A stretch of DNA of 64,000 nt from Brachypodium distachyon (GCF_000005505.3 NC_016133.3:7626001-7690000), one strand, 5' to 3'; counted from the first letter of the stretch, positions 32,333 through 45,068 are shown. The notes: generated from the letters alone by a model not told the origin. Program-made: numbers and translations.

Positions 32333-33357
32333 GGCAGACGAGCTGACGGACTGTACGTACGTAGTAGCTCGGGCTAGCTTTGCGTTGCTTGGCTGGTGTT
32401 GGTTTGGTGGCGAATGGCAAAGTGGGGCTGTGCAGCGTAAGAGGAGGAGGGAGAGGGTGAGGTGGTGGTGGTGTGTATATCTACTAGTTGTAGGCTAGTC
32501 TTGCCAAATGGTAGCTAACGGAATGGCTTTTGTGCGCCTCCAATGGCGATGGCGATCAATAATCCAATCCAGGTCGCTGTCCACGGGCCGGGGCACATGG
32601 GTGGGGACGACGGGTTCGCTCGATCCGGTCACTCACTTCGCCCTCCCCGTTTAATTCCTCTGCTTCTGGTCCACGCTGTGATTTCTGTCTATAATGTTTG
32701 GTTTCACCGTTATGCATCTGCCTAGAAAATAGAAATGTTCCTAACCACCCATCCATTTTATGGGGCCTCACCGGGTCTTTGCATATTTTTTATCGGCCTA
32801 GAAATTAAATTGACTAGAACCTGAAACGGAATCGGGCAGCCGTACGTGCAAATTAATACAGCCTGCATCTCATCCAGTATATAACCTGTGACACACCCTA
32901 CGTATTAAGCATTGTCGCATGACCTCTCTTCTTGTTGCCAACTACCCTGATTGCATCTGCTGATCCCATCGATCGATAAAATCATTGAAGCTACAACTTT
33001 AATCCGCGTAGGACAATACGGATAGACACGCATCCAAGGCAACCCACGAAAGAACATACGCAAAGATACAAGACTAGACATCTTCACAGGGCATCGCTCC
33101 ATCGCACGCGACAAAAGAGATGCATCGATTGATTCAGGGTTCAGCTGCTAGCTGTAGCTGCTGCGCACGTACGTACGTACACCTGGACTGATCATCGGTA
33201 GCTGCATGCTGCACGTGAACTCGCTACCATCCATGCACGTACCTAACGTGCATGTATGTCTTTGCATGAGATCATTGCAGCAGCAGTACACTACACACGA
33301 TTAGATATTTGGGCCGGCACGTACCAGCACAAGATTCCGTGATTCCATTCGTGCGTA
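32333..33357. other. Upstream region of the MGNC gene
   Basis: On the minus strand a TATA-like 'agatatacacac' sits near 32470-32482, about 140 bp before the ATG. Beyond that nothing was recognised. CGTACGTACGTAC palindromic repeats occur at 33166-33180. Confidence 0.35.
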
Positions 33358-33437
33358 TTCCTCCGTCTCATAATTCTTGTTGTTGTTTTAGTACAAATTT
33401 GAACTGAAACAACGATAAGGATTATGGGACGGATGAA
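33358..33437. mobile_element. Short Stowaway-like MITE, 80 bp
   Basis: TA flanks (33356-33357, 33438-33439). TTCCTCCGTCTCATAATTCTT pairs imperfectly with AAGGATTATGGGACGGATGAA, and TTGTTGTTTTAG pairs with CTGAAACAACG. Confidence 0.75.
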
Positions 33438-33439
33438 TA

Positions 33440-33678
33440 ACCTACGCGCATTTTCTGCGATCCTAGCTGAAAGTTGAGCTGGATCGGCGTTGGCCTATCT
33501 GCGAAAAAGGCAGACATGAATCATGACGATCGACGAATAGAGGACGTACGCCCGTGTATGTGTACGGAATTACGGATGTATGTTACCTTGTACGTACAGT
33601 GGTCTACCAATTCTGCCAGGTATACACTATACGGTGGTGCAGGTGATTAACATGTCTATATATATATATATATATATC

Positions 33679-33709
<31 letters not shown>

Positions 33710-34294
33710 CGGTGATCAATTAGTGGCACAAACCATGACTGCATGGTGAGTACTCCAATTAAGCTCATTAACTCACGAGCTTAATTACTGTTCCCTGTGC
33801 GCAGAAAGTTCCAAATCAACACTACACTGCTGCCTGTGGTCTGCAATGTTTAATTCCTCTAGCTAGAATACTTGATTTGTGAAATGGATATGTGGTGGGG
33901 GTGTGTGGAAACAGTGCAACTGTGCAAGTTCACAGAACGACTCCATTTAATGGGTTAGATCGAGCGAGGAGCTAGCTAAGATGTGGCTAGAGACGTCCGG
34001 AGACTAAATTGTACTCCTACTGTAGACTAGTTCACTGACCATGCAGTCCAATGGGTGCGCTGAATTAGTCAGCCATGCACGTGCTGGTGTGCTGCTTACT
34101 GGTTACACGAGGTACGTAGGCTTTAGTTTTGTGGTGCATGCTTGCTAGCTTGTCTCAAGTCGGGGGAATTATGAGCTAAGAGATTAACTTGCGTGGAATT
34201 GTATTGCATGACAGACTGACAGTGAAAGTACGCGTACATGCGAGTCAACGTTTTGTGTCAACTGTTTTTGGAAAACGTACACCGATTTAATAAT
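33440..34294. other. Intergenic with a (TA)n microsatellite
   Basis: A (TA)n tract at 33657-33706, interrupted by one C near 33678. No gene recognised. Confidence 0.5.
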
Positions 34295-34929
34295 AATCAT
34301 GAACAACAAAAAAAACTTGCATTTTGAAGTTTGGGAGGAAGGGACTGCCAGGGTGACAACGCGTGCTCCCCCTGCGCCGGCCGCCGGCGGCCTAGTACTC
34401 CCCAACACACCCCCCCTCCCCGTCGGCCACTCCGGCCGCGTCGGCCACCCAAACTGCCGTCGCCACTCCGGCAACTGCAGCCACCCCAAACTACTCGAAC
34501 GCGGCTCCACCCGCCTTCTCCCTAACGCTGCTCATAGCATCAGCTAGGGAGCGGCGTTGGGGCTTCCTGTCGCCTTCGACTCCGGCGTCGCTCAGGCGCC
34601 GGCCTCGCGCACTTCCGGGCATTGCTTGGAAATCTCCGGGCGATGTTCTCCTTCAGCTGTCCCTCGAACGCTTCCACTCGCCGGTCTGTGTTCCTGTTGC
34701 GGCGCAATCCAAGCTGTTCTCACCGACATCCGTCTAGATCAGGCAGGTGCTGCCGGCTCGGCCACACGGCTCAGGTACGATCGAGCACGCCATCAGGTAC
34801 TGGCTGGGCTCCTCCTTCCATCTTCCCCTCGTCTGTTCCTTCGGTGCCTGAATTTTCTCGATTTCTATTGCCATCGCACATATCGCCAAGTTCATCGTTG
34901 CGCTGCAAGGCGTCCGTCATGGCGAGCTG

Positions 34930-37701
34930 TTGCTTAGCTTTCACGAAGGTCCGCCACGTCAGCTTGGTTTGGATTCGAATTGCCTTCCCTTGGCGCGCTC
35001 GGGCTTGCCCTGCGCTCCTCGCACACCTACCTGCACTGTTCTCTCGCACATGTCGGCCCCGCTGGCTGGGTTCGGTCCACCTCCTTGTCCGTCCCTTCTG
35101 CCTGGCCGTGCGGGGACCGAGGCGGAGGGTGCTTCCGCGTCCGGTCCAACGGGTATCTCCTCGCATCTCCGCTGTCAACCCGTGGTCAATGAGTGGTTTT
35201 TGCACCTGGTCGCCCCTGCAACGTCCGAAAGCCACCTTTCCCCCGCTCCTGTTGGGGAGTCTTTGGCGGTTTCCGCACAGACGCATGCCCATGCCCCGGC
35301 CGCTTTTAGGAAGCATCTTTCGTCTCCCCTAACCCTAGACGTGCTGGCTCGTGGGAGTTTGCCATTGCTGCCCGGTCCTGTGCCTTGGCTCGTCTATCCA
35401 CCGGTCTGCCCCTCCCTGGAACCCTGCCCCTCTTCGCTCGATCGCCCCGCCCTGCCGTTCTGCTCCGACCTGCCTGGCCGCTCGGCCATGCCGGCCTGCA
35501 CGGCCCTGCAGGACTACAGCCACGCCGCTCCAGTCCAATCTGGCTCTGCCATGGCCATCCCTTGCCCGACCTCCTCTCTCCTCATGCCAGACGCTCCTTC
35601 TCCTAGCCGGAACGCCTGCCTCACGCCCGTGAACCCCAGATCCTACGTCCAAGCCCTCCTTCCCCCTTCTTATACCCCCAAGCGCCTCTTCCGCTCTTCA
35701 TCCTCCAAGTCCCTTCCACCTCTCGGTCCTGCTCGCCCTTGCCATCGTTGTCTTGCAACGGACCATACGGTGAGTGCCTGCCGCGACCCGGGTCGGTGCA
35801 AGCTTTGCCGCAGGTTTGGTCACCGACGAGCCTCTTGTAAACTTTCCTCTTCTTGATCTTCCATTTCGCACGTCTCTGACTCGCTATCCTCCTCTTCTTT
35901 TGTCCAAGATTCCATGGCCGACTTCATCCCCATTCCAGCTGCCTCTGACGAGGCCAACTCCGACGAGGTTCGGGAGGCGCCCTCAGAGGGCGAGTTGGTG
36001 GATAAGGCTATGGTTGCCGAGGGTTCCTTCTTCATCAAGGATGAGGAGGAAGAGGACCCCGAGGAGCGCATCCCGGCCACACCTTCCGAGGACGGTCTGC
36101 CGCTGCACCCGCTGTCGGATCTAATCGCTGCACCAGTACCGCTGCCGCCGCCGGCTTTGCCCGAGTTCATCCCCGCCTTCTCCAGCTACTCCGACTTCGA
36201 GGAGGAGTTCCTCTCGGGGGACTCCGAGTACGAGCCAGCTCCGGACGCGATTCCCGCACGTGGAAATGGCTCTCCTCCACCCACACGCCCGGACTGCGTC
36301 AACGTCTTAATGCCCCACGTGCCACTCGAGAACTACGCCAACCTGGCCTACGCCTACATCTTCCCACCTGCCGTCTCGCCTGCTTTTTTCATTCGCCGAG
36401 CCCTCAACCCTCGCCCACCTTGCCCTACACCGCAGCTTCGCCCCTTCAGCCAAGGCTCCAGCCTCGTCATCTTCAACTCCACATATGACCGGGAGCTTGC
36501 CATGCTCAATGAGCCCTTCCGCGGCTACGAACACACCGTCCACCTCGTTCGCCATGACGACACCGAGAACCGTTTCCTCTTCGACCACCTCAACCTCGCC
36601 GGCCTCGCCATCGACGACTTCCCGCTCAAACACTGGTTTGCCAAGCACATCTTCGCCTCGGTTGTTCCATTCGCCAGCCCTTACAAGATCAACCCGATCT
36701 GCATCACCGATGTCGACTACTCGGCGGTCCTCATCACGGTCAAGGCGTGCTCCATCAACGACGTGCCGCACATGCTTGCCTTCTACTGCTTCTTCGGCAT
36801 CGGCACGCTGGCCAACATCGACATCGTCCATTCCCAGGCCCTTCCGCCCATCCACGACAACCCCTTCCCGCCTCGCTCTCCTAGGGGCTCGGTCCGTTCG
36901 GACACGGCCTCGGACGACGGGGACAGTGATGACAGTGGCGGCTCGGGTCCCTCCGACCCCGAGTTGGCCATGCCACCGCCGCTGCCGAAGGAGGAGCCTA
37001 CTCCTTCGGATGCAGCTGCTGGCCCTGCCGCTGCTGCGGCTCCTGGGACAGAGCGCATCGTCAACCTGCCCGGGGGGGCGCTGTCGTCACCACACCGAGC
37101 CCCCTCGTGCATGCTTCCCCGCTCCTCTCGCGGCCTGCTGACGTTGAGGTGCGCCTCTTCCTGGGTTTCTTCAAGCTCCATGTCACCGGGGCGGACGGCG
37201 AGCGTGGCCTCTACCGCCTGCCGCTCGAGCGCGTTGGGGAGATGGGCATGTTCGTGGCGAACCTTGCCACCTGCTCCATGTCGCCTCCCCGGGGTTGTCA
37301 CGGTTGGCCCAGAACGCTCGCTGGCCACCGAGGTTGACATCATATGCCGCGATCCTGCCTTCACGCCACCGGTTTCTGCGGTCGAGCACGTCCAGCCGGT
37401 CGCGGCGCCGCCTGTTGACGCCCGCTTCCTGCACCCTCCGGCTCCTCGGTCCTGAGACGCAGCACCCGGCTCCTCCGAGGCTTCGAACTACATCTCCATC
37501 CTTGACAAGGCGGCTGCGAGGAAGAAGGCCAAGATGGAGGGGGACGGTGACACCAGCCAGACGAACGCCGATGTGCTGCCGGAGGAGGAGCTCCTCGAGC
37601 TCGCCGCGGACAGTCGGGCTCCTCTGCCGGCGGCCGACATCACGCTGCTGGCCTCCTCCTGCGGTGTGGAGCAGAAGGATCTTGCCTCGTCGGATGCCTA
37701 G
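34930..37701 (+). pseudogene. LINE ORF1 (zinc-knuckle RNA-binding protein), broken
   Basis: A Pro/Ser-rich N-terminus is followed by two zinc knuckles, CHRCLATDHTVSAC and CKLCRRFGHRRASC, near 35737-35838. After an in-frame TGA at 35854-35856 the same frame continues with an acidic linker and the conserved globular part (LAYAYIFPPAVSPAFFIRRA, then FSQGSSLVIFNSTYDRELAM). A change of frame at a run of G near 37070 and a second near 37290 bracket VRLFLGFFKLHVTGADGERG. The original frame then resumes, crosses a TGA at 37453-37455, and stops at about 37701. ORF1 proteins bind element RNA. Confidence 0.8.
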
Positions 37702-37917
37702 TTCTTATGTTAACTTACCTTATGTTCGTTTCCGTAGCAGGCTTAGCCTGGGCCACGATGGCTGATTTCTCCTCGCCCCCCCCCCCTTTTTAAGCATGAA
37801 GGTTTAGGCCCTTCTGGCTCCTTCGCTTGTGGGTTTTCCCGGGCCCTCTCACCCCTCACATTTGGGCCTGCCACACGGCTGCTGGCCAGGGGGCAGTGCA
37901 GTTGGGCTGGGCCGTTT

Positions 37918-39100
37918 TTGGTGCTCTCCATGATTATGATTAGGAAGCTTTCCACAATCTTTTGGAAAGTTCGTGGATCAGGCCGACCAGCGAAATGTAC
38001 TGATGTTAGGGCTGCACTCTCCATCTCCTCCCCATCGATCATCTGTCATCAGGAAACTAAATTGATCGACATCTCAGTTTTCAAAGCCTCCACGTTTCTC
38101 CCCCCCCCCCTCTTGTCGTTCCTTCCACTTCCTCCCCTCCGCTGGTGCTTCCGGAGGGCTCCTCACTGCTTGGGACGACGGTGAGTGGGTCTGTTCCTCC
38201 TGCTCTCTCGGATCCTTCTGTATTACTTGCTCCTTCCAATCTAGGGTCTCCGATCTGGCTCTCTCCGTTACTAATGTTTACGGGCCTTGCGATCCGGCTG
38301 ACAAACCTTCCTTTTTGGACGAACTTGTGCAAACTGGGCAATCGGTTAGTGGGCCTTGGGCCATTCTTGGTGATTTCAACCTCATTCTAAGGCCGAGTGA
38401 GCGCTCGAATGCCAATTTTAACTTTGTCGACGCCGCAGCTTTCACCGATACCATCAACTCCTTCGATCTCCAAGAGCTTCCACTGCTTGGGAGGTCGTTC
38501 ACTTGGTCTAACCAGCAATTAACCCCCATTCTTGTCAGGTTAGATCGCGCCCTTGTCAACTTGGCCTGGAGCACCACCTTCCCAGACTCAACCACCTCGT
38601 TCCTTCCTCGCGCCACTTCTGATCATGTTCCGATCATTCTCTCCGCGGCCACTAACGTTCCTAAACCTACCATCTTCCGCTTCAACTCCCATTTGCTCGC
38701 CAGCGCCCCTTTCTGCCAACGGGCTCGCCATGTCTGGCTCTCCTTTGGCCCTGCGCATAGGTCCAAAGGACAGCCCGGCCTCTTATGCCGGCGTCTCAAG
38801 CGTGTTCGAGAAGAAACCAAGAAGTGGATGCGACAATCACGTTCTCCTCAGGCCCTTGCTAAGAATTTTCTTATCGTCATCTCCTTCCTTGATCGGATTG
38901 AAGAATTCCGGCCGCTTGCGGCTCCGGAGTTCTCCCTCCGAGCTGCGGTGAAACAGTCACTTCACCACCATAATGCTGCGATTGCTTCTTACTGGCGTCA
39001 GAGGGCTAAATTAAAAGACTGTTGGCTTGGCGATGAGAACTCTTCATACTTCCTGGGACCTCCAATTTTTCCTTCGATGTTGACGCCTTTGTTCCTCCTC
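37918..39100 (+). pseudogene. LINE ORF2, endonuclease domain, frameshifted
   Basis: The APE-type endonuclease begins with KVRGSGRPAKCTDVRAALS and ICHQETK (catalytic Glu), near 37965-38060. The frame changes at a C run at 38099-38110. It goes on with LSVTNVYGP, GDFNLI (38369-38386), SFTWSN, LVRLDRALVN and SDHVPI (38618-38635), all conserved endonuclease motifs. The link to the reverse transcriptase near 39050 is shifted and seems shortened. Confidence 0.85.
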
Positions 39101-39104
39101 CCGC

Positions 39105-40762
39105 TTGTCCACCTCGCAGGCCGAGGCCTTGGTTCGCCCCTTCTTGGTCGAGGAAATTCGGGGCGCCCTTCTATCTATGAATAATAATGCTAGCCCGGGT
39201 CCAGACGGTTTCGGCCTTGCTATCTTCAAAAAAAATTGGGACGTGGCTAAGCCGGACATTCTCGATCTTTTTCGGAAATTTTTCTCTCTGTCGGCCGACC
39301 TGTGGAGTATTAACAGGGCTTTCATCGTCCTCCTCCCTAAAATGCCTAGAGCTTCCGCCCCTAGCCACTTCAGACCTGTCTCGTTGCAAAATTGCTGCCT
39401 CAAGTTCATCTCCAAAGCGATGGCGTTGCGCTTGCGTCCTTCCCTCCCGGACCTTATCCATCTTGACCAAACGGGTTTCATGCGGGGTCGATGTATTTCC
39501 GAAAACTTCATCTACGCTGCCGACATCGTCCAATCTTGTTTTAAAAGGAAGACTCCCTCCATTGACCTAAAGCTCGACTTCAGCAAGGCCTTTGATTTCA
39601 TTTCCTGGGAGGCCTTAGACAGGATTCTGGATGCTAAGGGGTTTCCACTCCTTTGGCGACAATGGATTTCATCCCTTAACAGCTCCGGCCAGTCGGCGGT
39701 TCTCCTTAATGGCGTGCTGGGCCTGTGGATCCAATGCCGACGTGGCCTTCGTCAGGGAGATTCCCTGTCGCCTTTTCTCTTCATCATCATCACTGATGTA
39801 CTGCAACGTCTCTTCCTCGATACCTCGGCTCAAGGGCTCCTTGGCCATCCTATTTTGGATTCTGCCCCTTGCCTGGTCCTTCAATACGCCGATGATACGT
39901 TAATCATCCTTCGTGCGGATCACGCCCATCTCATGAATCTTAAAAACCTTCTTGATGCCTTCTCGGCGGCAACCGGTCTATCCATTAACTTCGGTAAAAG
40001 CACCTTTGCTCCCATTCACGTCGAGCCGGCCCTGGCCGCCTCGCTTGCCGCAGTCCTCGGGTGCCAAGTATCTTCCTTTCCTCAAACTTATCTTGGTCTT
40101 CCGCTCTCGACTCACAAGCTTCGGCTCTCGGCATTTAGGCCGATCATTGACAAGGTAGATAGACGCCTTGCCAGTTTGAAAGGGAAGATGTTATCTATCG
40201 CCGGCCGCACTATCCTCGTTAAATCGGCCTTGCGGGCAATGCCCACGTACGCAATGGGGGCCCTCCTCCTCCCCAAGGGCACCATCAAAGAAATCGACAA
40301 GCGGTCTAGGGCATTTTTCTAGACGGGTGAGGATCACGTTAACAGGGGAAATTTAAGGTGGCATGGGACGTGATTTATGCCCCTACTAAAAAAGGGGGAT
40401 TAGGGTTTCGCTGCCTTCATACTCATAACATTTGCTTGCTGATGAAGCACCTTGCCAATGTTCATTCCAACCTCGCAATCCCCTGGGTGGACCGTTTCTC
40501 CGCTTCCTACGGTTGGAGCCTCCAACGGGACCTGGGCGATCAAAACCCCTTGGACTCGGTCGTCTGGAAAGATCTCTCGGTGGCCTTGGGTCTTTTCTGC
40601 CATCTGACTCGGGTGGTGATTGGCAATGGGCTTTCCACCGCTTTCTAGCTTGATCTGTGGATCGGGGAGACCACTCTTGCTGAACGTTTTCCCTCTCTCT
40701 TCTCCCACTCTCTTCGTCCAAACATCTCGGTGGCGGCGGCTATTACCTCCTTGCCTAGCTTA
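39105..40762 (+). pseudogene. LINE ORF2, reverse transcriptase domain
   Basis: All RT blocks are visible: MNNNASPGPDGFGLAIFKK, FRPVSLQNCCLKFISK, DQTGFMRGRCISENF, LDFSKAFDFISW, GLRQGDSLSPFLFI, the catalytic YADD at 39885-39896, and the C-terminal part YLGLPLSTHKLR. In-frame TAG codons follow at 40321-40323 (where the family has Trp after FF) and after GNGLSTAF (40646-40648). The coding sequence then runs into the nested element at 40763. Confidence 0.9.
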
Positions 40763-42139
40763 GGGTGCATTTGTTTGGGCTCCTTGGAGCCGCTCCAACA
40801 GCTTCTAGGCTGTAGAATCTGGAGCCCAAACAAACACCTAATTTTAGACCAGCTCCACGCAGCGGCTCCAAAGAAGCACTTCCGAATAATACACTGTGTG
40901 TGAGAATCTACCAAATCAGTGCTTCTTGCAGCAGCTACGTGAGAATCTACCAAATCGGTGCTTCTTGCAGTAGCTGCAGCTCCAAACTTCTCTTTTTACC
41001 GAATTACCCTCTCACCAAACTACATACAACGGCAGAAATGCCACGTACCGGTTCGTTCAATTCCAATCCCTCGCCCGACCGAACTAGCCCTCGAACGCAG
41101 AGAACATCCCCGCCGCCGCCACCTCCTTCTCCGACCGCTGGCGCTGCTGACCCTATCCCCTGGGCGTCGGCGCCTCTATCTATCTCCTTTCTCCCTTGCC
41201 GCCGCCAACCTTCTTCCCTGGACGCCGCCTCGGCCGCCTGATCTGCGCCTCTGTCGCCCGATCTGCGGCTGCCGGTGCCGCCATCCTCCTCCGGCCGAGG
41301 AATGGAGCCGCCATGGTCCCTGACTCCTAATCCTTCTCCAGCGGCATCCATCTTCGACTCTACACCCCACTTCGAATCCTTGTAAAGACTGTAAAAAGCC
41401 CCGACGACCAGCCACTGCTGCAGACCAAGGGCGTCGCCACCTAGTTGATCGCCGGCGGCCAGACCTCTTCTCCCCTTCCCAATCGCCCATCCCGCTCCTC
41501 TCCCTCCCTTTCCTCTTCCCTCCACCCCTAACTGACTCCACCACCAGCGGCCTCCCCCACGAACCGCCTCGAGAAGATGGCCGATCTGTTTGTTGTTCTT
41601 GGATCCGTCTGAGTTCTGGCAATTGAGTTGAGAAGTTCCTTTCTGAGTTCTTGGATCCGTCGAGAAGATGACCAATGGGTAGCATATACTACGGTATGCT
41701 CAAAGCGTGAACGTATTGAAGTAACTGAACACTCGCACTAGTTTTAGGTTCAGAAGTTCTATTACTTTATTATTCTAAGAGATCAGCATATTATTCTATG
41801 GTCTGTTCAATTTTAACGTACTCTATGTTATGACGTGTTCAAATTTAATGTCGTATGTATAAATTGTCTAATGGACTGAAACATTGATCATCTACAACAA
41901 AAACAACACTAAATTTATATTTAAAACGGTAGTAAGCACTTTTACCCGATCTACAAAACTATGTGGTCATTTAGGTCATTTCAGCACATTTCAGTTGCAG
42001 CTACAACATACAAGCCGCGGAAACAAATAGACATCAGACAGTTCCGACCTTCCAGCCGCAGCTAGCAGCCACAGCTGATTCTGGGAGCTGCAACTGTAGA
42101 ATCTGCAGCTGGGAAGTTGCAGCCCAAACAAACACAACC
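40763..42139. mobile_element. Harbinger/Tourist-like element inside the LINE
   Basis: TTA on both sides (40760-40762, 42140-42142). Ends GGGTGCATTTGTTTGGGCT and, inverted, GGTTGTGTTTGTTTGGGCT, 19 bp with four mismatches. It is 1377 bp with no recognised transposase. The subterminal arms carry GCAGCTGC/CTGTAGAATCTG words. The GC-rich centre (41040-41560) has open frames of Pro/Arg-rich composition without a known domain. LINE coding sequence resumes on the right side. Confidence 0.85.
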
Positions 42140-42142
42140 TTA

Positions 42143-42776
42143 GTGACCTTTCGGCCTAGGCTGACCTCTGTCACGCAACATGAACTTGGCGAGCTTCAAT
42201 TCTTGTTGGCTTCGGTTATCTTGGATGTGCAGGTTCCGGACTCACGGCAGGGCAGGACGGATGGGAAACCACTCACTACCAATTCGGCGTACTTGTCTAC
42301 CTTCGCCTCGCGGCCGGACGACCCACTGGCTCCTGCTATCTGGCGGAATTTCGCGACCAACAGATGCTGAATCTTCCTCTGGCTTGCGCTTAGAAGGGGA
42401 ATCTCAGCCTCCAATATGTGCCCCTTCTGTGATGCGACAGAGACCACGGCTGCTACACTGTCCCTCTGTTCGGCCGGCTTGGGATCTGCTTCAGCCTCTT
42501 CACCCCAACCCGGCCGCTTGTGAATCTATTACGGAACTCTGGGATCAGCAACGGAACGACAAAGTCCGATCCACGGTGCTTATCGCAATCCTATGGAACC
42601 TGTGGAAACGGAGAAATGCCCTGGTGTTCCGCGGCGACCATGAAGGACTTCACCTCGCAATCCAACGCTCTGCCAATGATCTCCGTCTCTGGACATCGAG
42701 ATGCTCCGCAACCTCCCCAAGAAATCTTCTGATGGACTGGGCCGTCATGTTGTCCCACCTTGCTATGGGATTGTAA
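42143..42776 (+). pseudogene. LINE ORF2, C-terminal zinc region, broken
   Basis: Continues the LINE after the nested element: AIWRNFATNRC, a TGA, then IFLWLALRRGISASNMCPFC and CDATETT with Cys pairs of the zf-RVT type (about 42346-42470). In another frame, ILWNLWKRRNALVFRG and DLRLWTSR (to 42776) form the conserved ORF2 end. Confidence 0.8.
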
Positions 42777-42902
42777 TAATTTTTCTCTAACCTTGTAAAT
42801 TCTTAATCCTATCTGTAATTATTCCGAATAAACTTTAATAGAAATGTGGTGCAGGCTGACTTTCGCCCGCCGTAGTTTCCTTCAAAAAAAAATCATGAAC
42901 AA

Positions 42903-44690
42903 TAGTATACAAGGAGCTCTAAGAATAATAGAAACTACAATAAGTTTTTGGACCACCTTGCGACGGTAACAAGCACTGGAGCGAGCCGAAGGCGAGGCCG
43001 CCGCCATTGCCCCTCCATCACCGGGCCGGGCTCCGGATTGATTATTGGTGATTTTTAGTCTTGAGTGTTAAAAAGTAGAATTCCTTAGGATCAGATTATT
43101 CAGCTAGCCTATATATGTGGCGTGGTGGACACTTGTCCTCTTGTTTTTTTTTTACTGACTTGTCCTCTTGTTTTAGTTATATATTATAAATTGAACTTAC
43201 ATTTCATTGCCTTATTCAAACCCATACCAACACCAGCTAGCAATATTGACTTGTGCCGCTCTCGCCTTTATTTTGCATTGGCATTCCGTGCCACTAGTAC
43301 AAGAGAGCCGGCCGACATCAATATTCTTGAGGATTACAGTAAAAAACTTAAAAACAAAACTTTAATCTGAAGATCATTCGAATCAATTGATAGGCCGTTT
43401 GATTAATTATACTGCTCCAACATAATGGAGTGTACGTACGAGAACTCACAAAAATAATCCAGATCAACACATAGAAAATCTACAGTAGCTAGCTAGCTAC
43501 CCAGGGTTCTTTAGCAGATTACGTATATGTTGACTCTTTCAACGCAGCCAGAAGTCAGGAGGGGAACGTACGTGGGTTGCCACGTAGGCACCTCATGCTG
43601 AAGCGTGCATGATGTGTTGCCACCGTAACGTACGCCCAATGTTCCTGGACGCTGTGAAAGTGTGAAATTCTATATCCAGTGTAATTGTCTCGACGCTAAA
43701 ATCGACTGCCATGGTGAAGCATTTATCTTGGTCTCTCCAAAACACGTACAGCATCTATACCCTGTTAGTTTTAATTCCGTTGGTTAGAAACATGTCGTGA
43801 TCAGATTCAGACCACGACCATATATGCATGCACTAGCTAGAGCTAGCCGGCCGTGTACTGCACACTCACACATGGCAGCAGCCAAAGAAGGATGGCGATC
43901 CCCATTAGTCCAGACCAGACCCGGCCGGAGAGCAACGTCGACGTGTGGATCCTAGCGGCGACTCGCCATCATCGACGTCCGCGCCACGGTTGCGTGGCTA
44001 GTTTGAGACACTAGAGCAATAATGATTAATATTTTTCAGCTGACATGGGCCTAGCATCAGGCTGACGCACGGCACGCAACTCACTCCCCGAAGTAAGCTA
44101 GCTGCAGGTAATCAAGTTAAGTGCATCATCGTTTTTCTATAATATGGATTCTTTCTAGTCCGGCCACGTCTGTCCAGAACCAGAAGCATCTTCGTCATGA
44201 CTGTATTAGCATCTGTTTGTCGGCACGAGGCCGGTCACAAACAAGCACCCGAGGGGAACAGTGACGAGAGATGCATGCGTACAGAAAGGCATCTGCAGTG
44301 AAATCACAATCTGCAGCACACAGATCATCAAGGGATCATCAAGGGAGAGGCGTACGGAAATATCTACTCGTACGGTATAATTAAGGCATGCCTGACGAGT
44401 GACGAACATACAAGTAATATTGCTTGGCATGCGAGGATCGATCGTTCATGATAATGTCTGGTTAAGTGATGAGTAACCGGTGCTGACGACACTGCTACTG
44501 TACATTGCAACCTTGGGTCGGGTCCACGCAGTAGTAGCAAGTTAGCAACAGAACAAGGCAGTCGCTTCGCGGATGATCGTCCGTTAGCTCGGAGCATCGC
44601 GTGTCGACAAGAATGACAGCTACGGCATCGCATTCGGTGTGATATAAATCAGACAAAAACTACAAAAGCTAAGCTATGGACAGATTAAGC
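42903..44690. other. Intergenic, nothing recognised
   Basis: AT-rich with many ATGCATGC and CGTACGT palindromes. No open frame of protein-like quality was found. A (T)9 run at 43145 and short inverted words only. Confidence 0.35.
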
Positions 44691-44731
44691 ATCTACTGCT
44701 AAAAAAAGGTTTATATGCAACAGCACATCAG

Positions 44732-44955
44732 TAACGGGTCCGGCGCGACCGTTACTGATGAACAGAGCGGGCTCTGCCAGTCCCTGCCCAGCCATACATC
44801 AGTGCCGGTCGCGCGAGACGACCGTCACTGATGAACAATCATAGCTCGCGAGTTACATCAGTGGCGGTCGGTTAAGAAGCGTCCGCCACTGATGAACCAT
44901 TCATCAGTAATGGTCGTCAGTAACGGTCGCCCGAATCCCGACCGACACTGATAAT
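44732..44955. repeat. CACTA left subterminal repeat cluster
   Basis: About nine copies of CATCAGTAACGG or its inverse CCGTTACTGATG, with variants (CATCAGTGGCGG, CCGTCACTGATG), in both orientations. In other CACTA elements such words bind element-encoded protein. Confidence 0.85.
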
Positions 44956-45068
44956 CGTCGCGGTTTAATTAGACTGGGCAGAGCCGCAGCTGGTCGCGCC
45001 GCGCGTCGTAACGGACCAGCTGCGGTCCCTTCACTTCCTGCGACGGCGAGGTGCTGCCCGACGGCGCC

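Larger units (their letters stand above)
34307..42890 (+). mobile_element. Full-length LINE (L1-like) retrotransposon, split by a later insertion
   Basis: Plus strand, ending in a poly(A) tail at 42883-42890. The 12-base AATCATGAACAA stands directly left (34295-34306) and directly right (42891-42902), which is a target-site duplication. Without the 1377-bp nested element and its 3-bp duplication the LINE is about 7.2 kb, a full-length size. Order: GC-rich 5' region, ORF1 with zinc knuckles, ORF2 with endonuclease, reverse transcriptase and C-terminal zinc region, short 3' UTR, A-tail. Both ORFs carry stops and frameshifts, so the copy is inactive. Confidence 0.93.

Noticed and set aside
31791..32377. 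Plus-strand frames opposite the MGNC gene
   Set aside because: The minus-strand frame has the conserved blocks, and the plus frames are its shadows.
36307..37364. Long minus-strand frames opposite LINE ORF1
   Set aside because: Shadows caused by high GC. ORF1 homology is on the plus strand.
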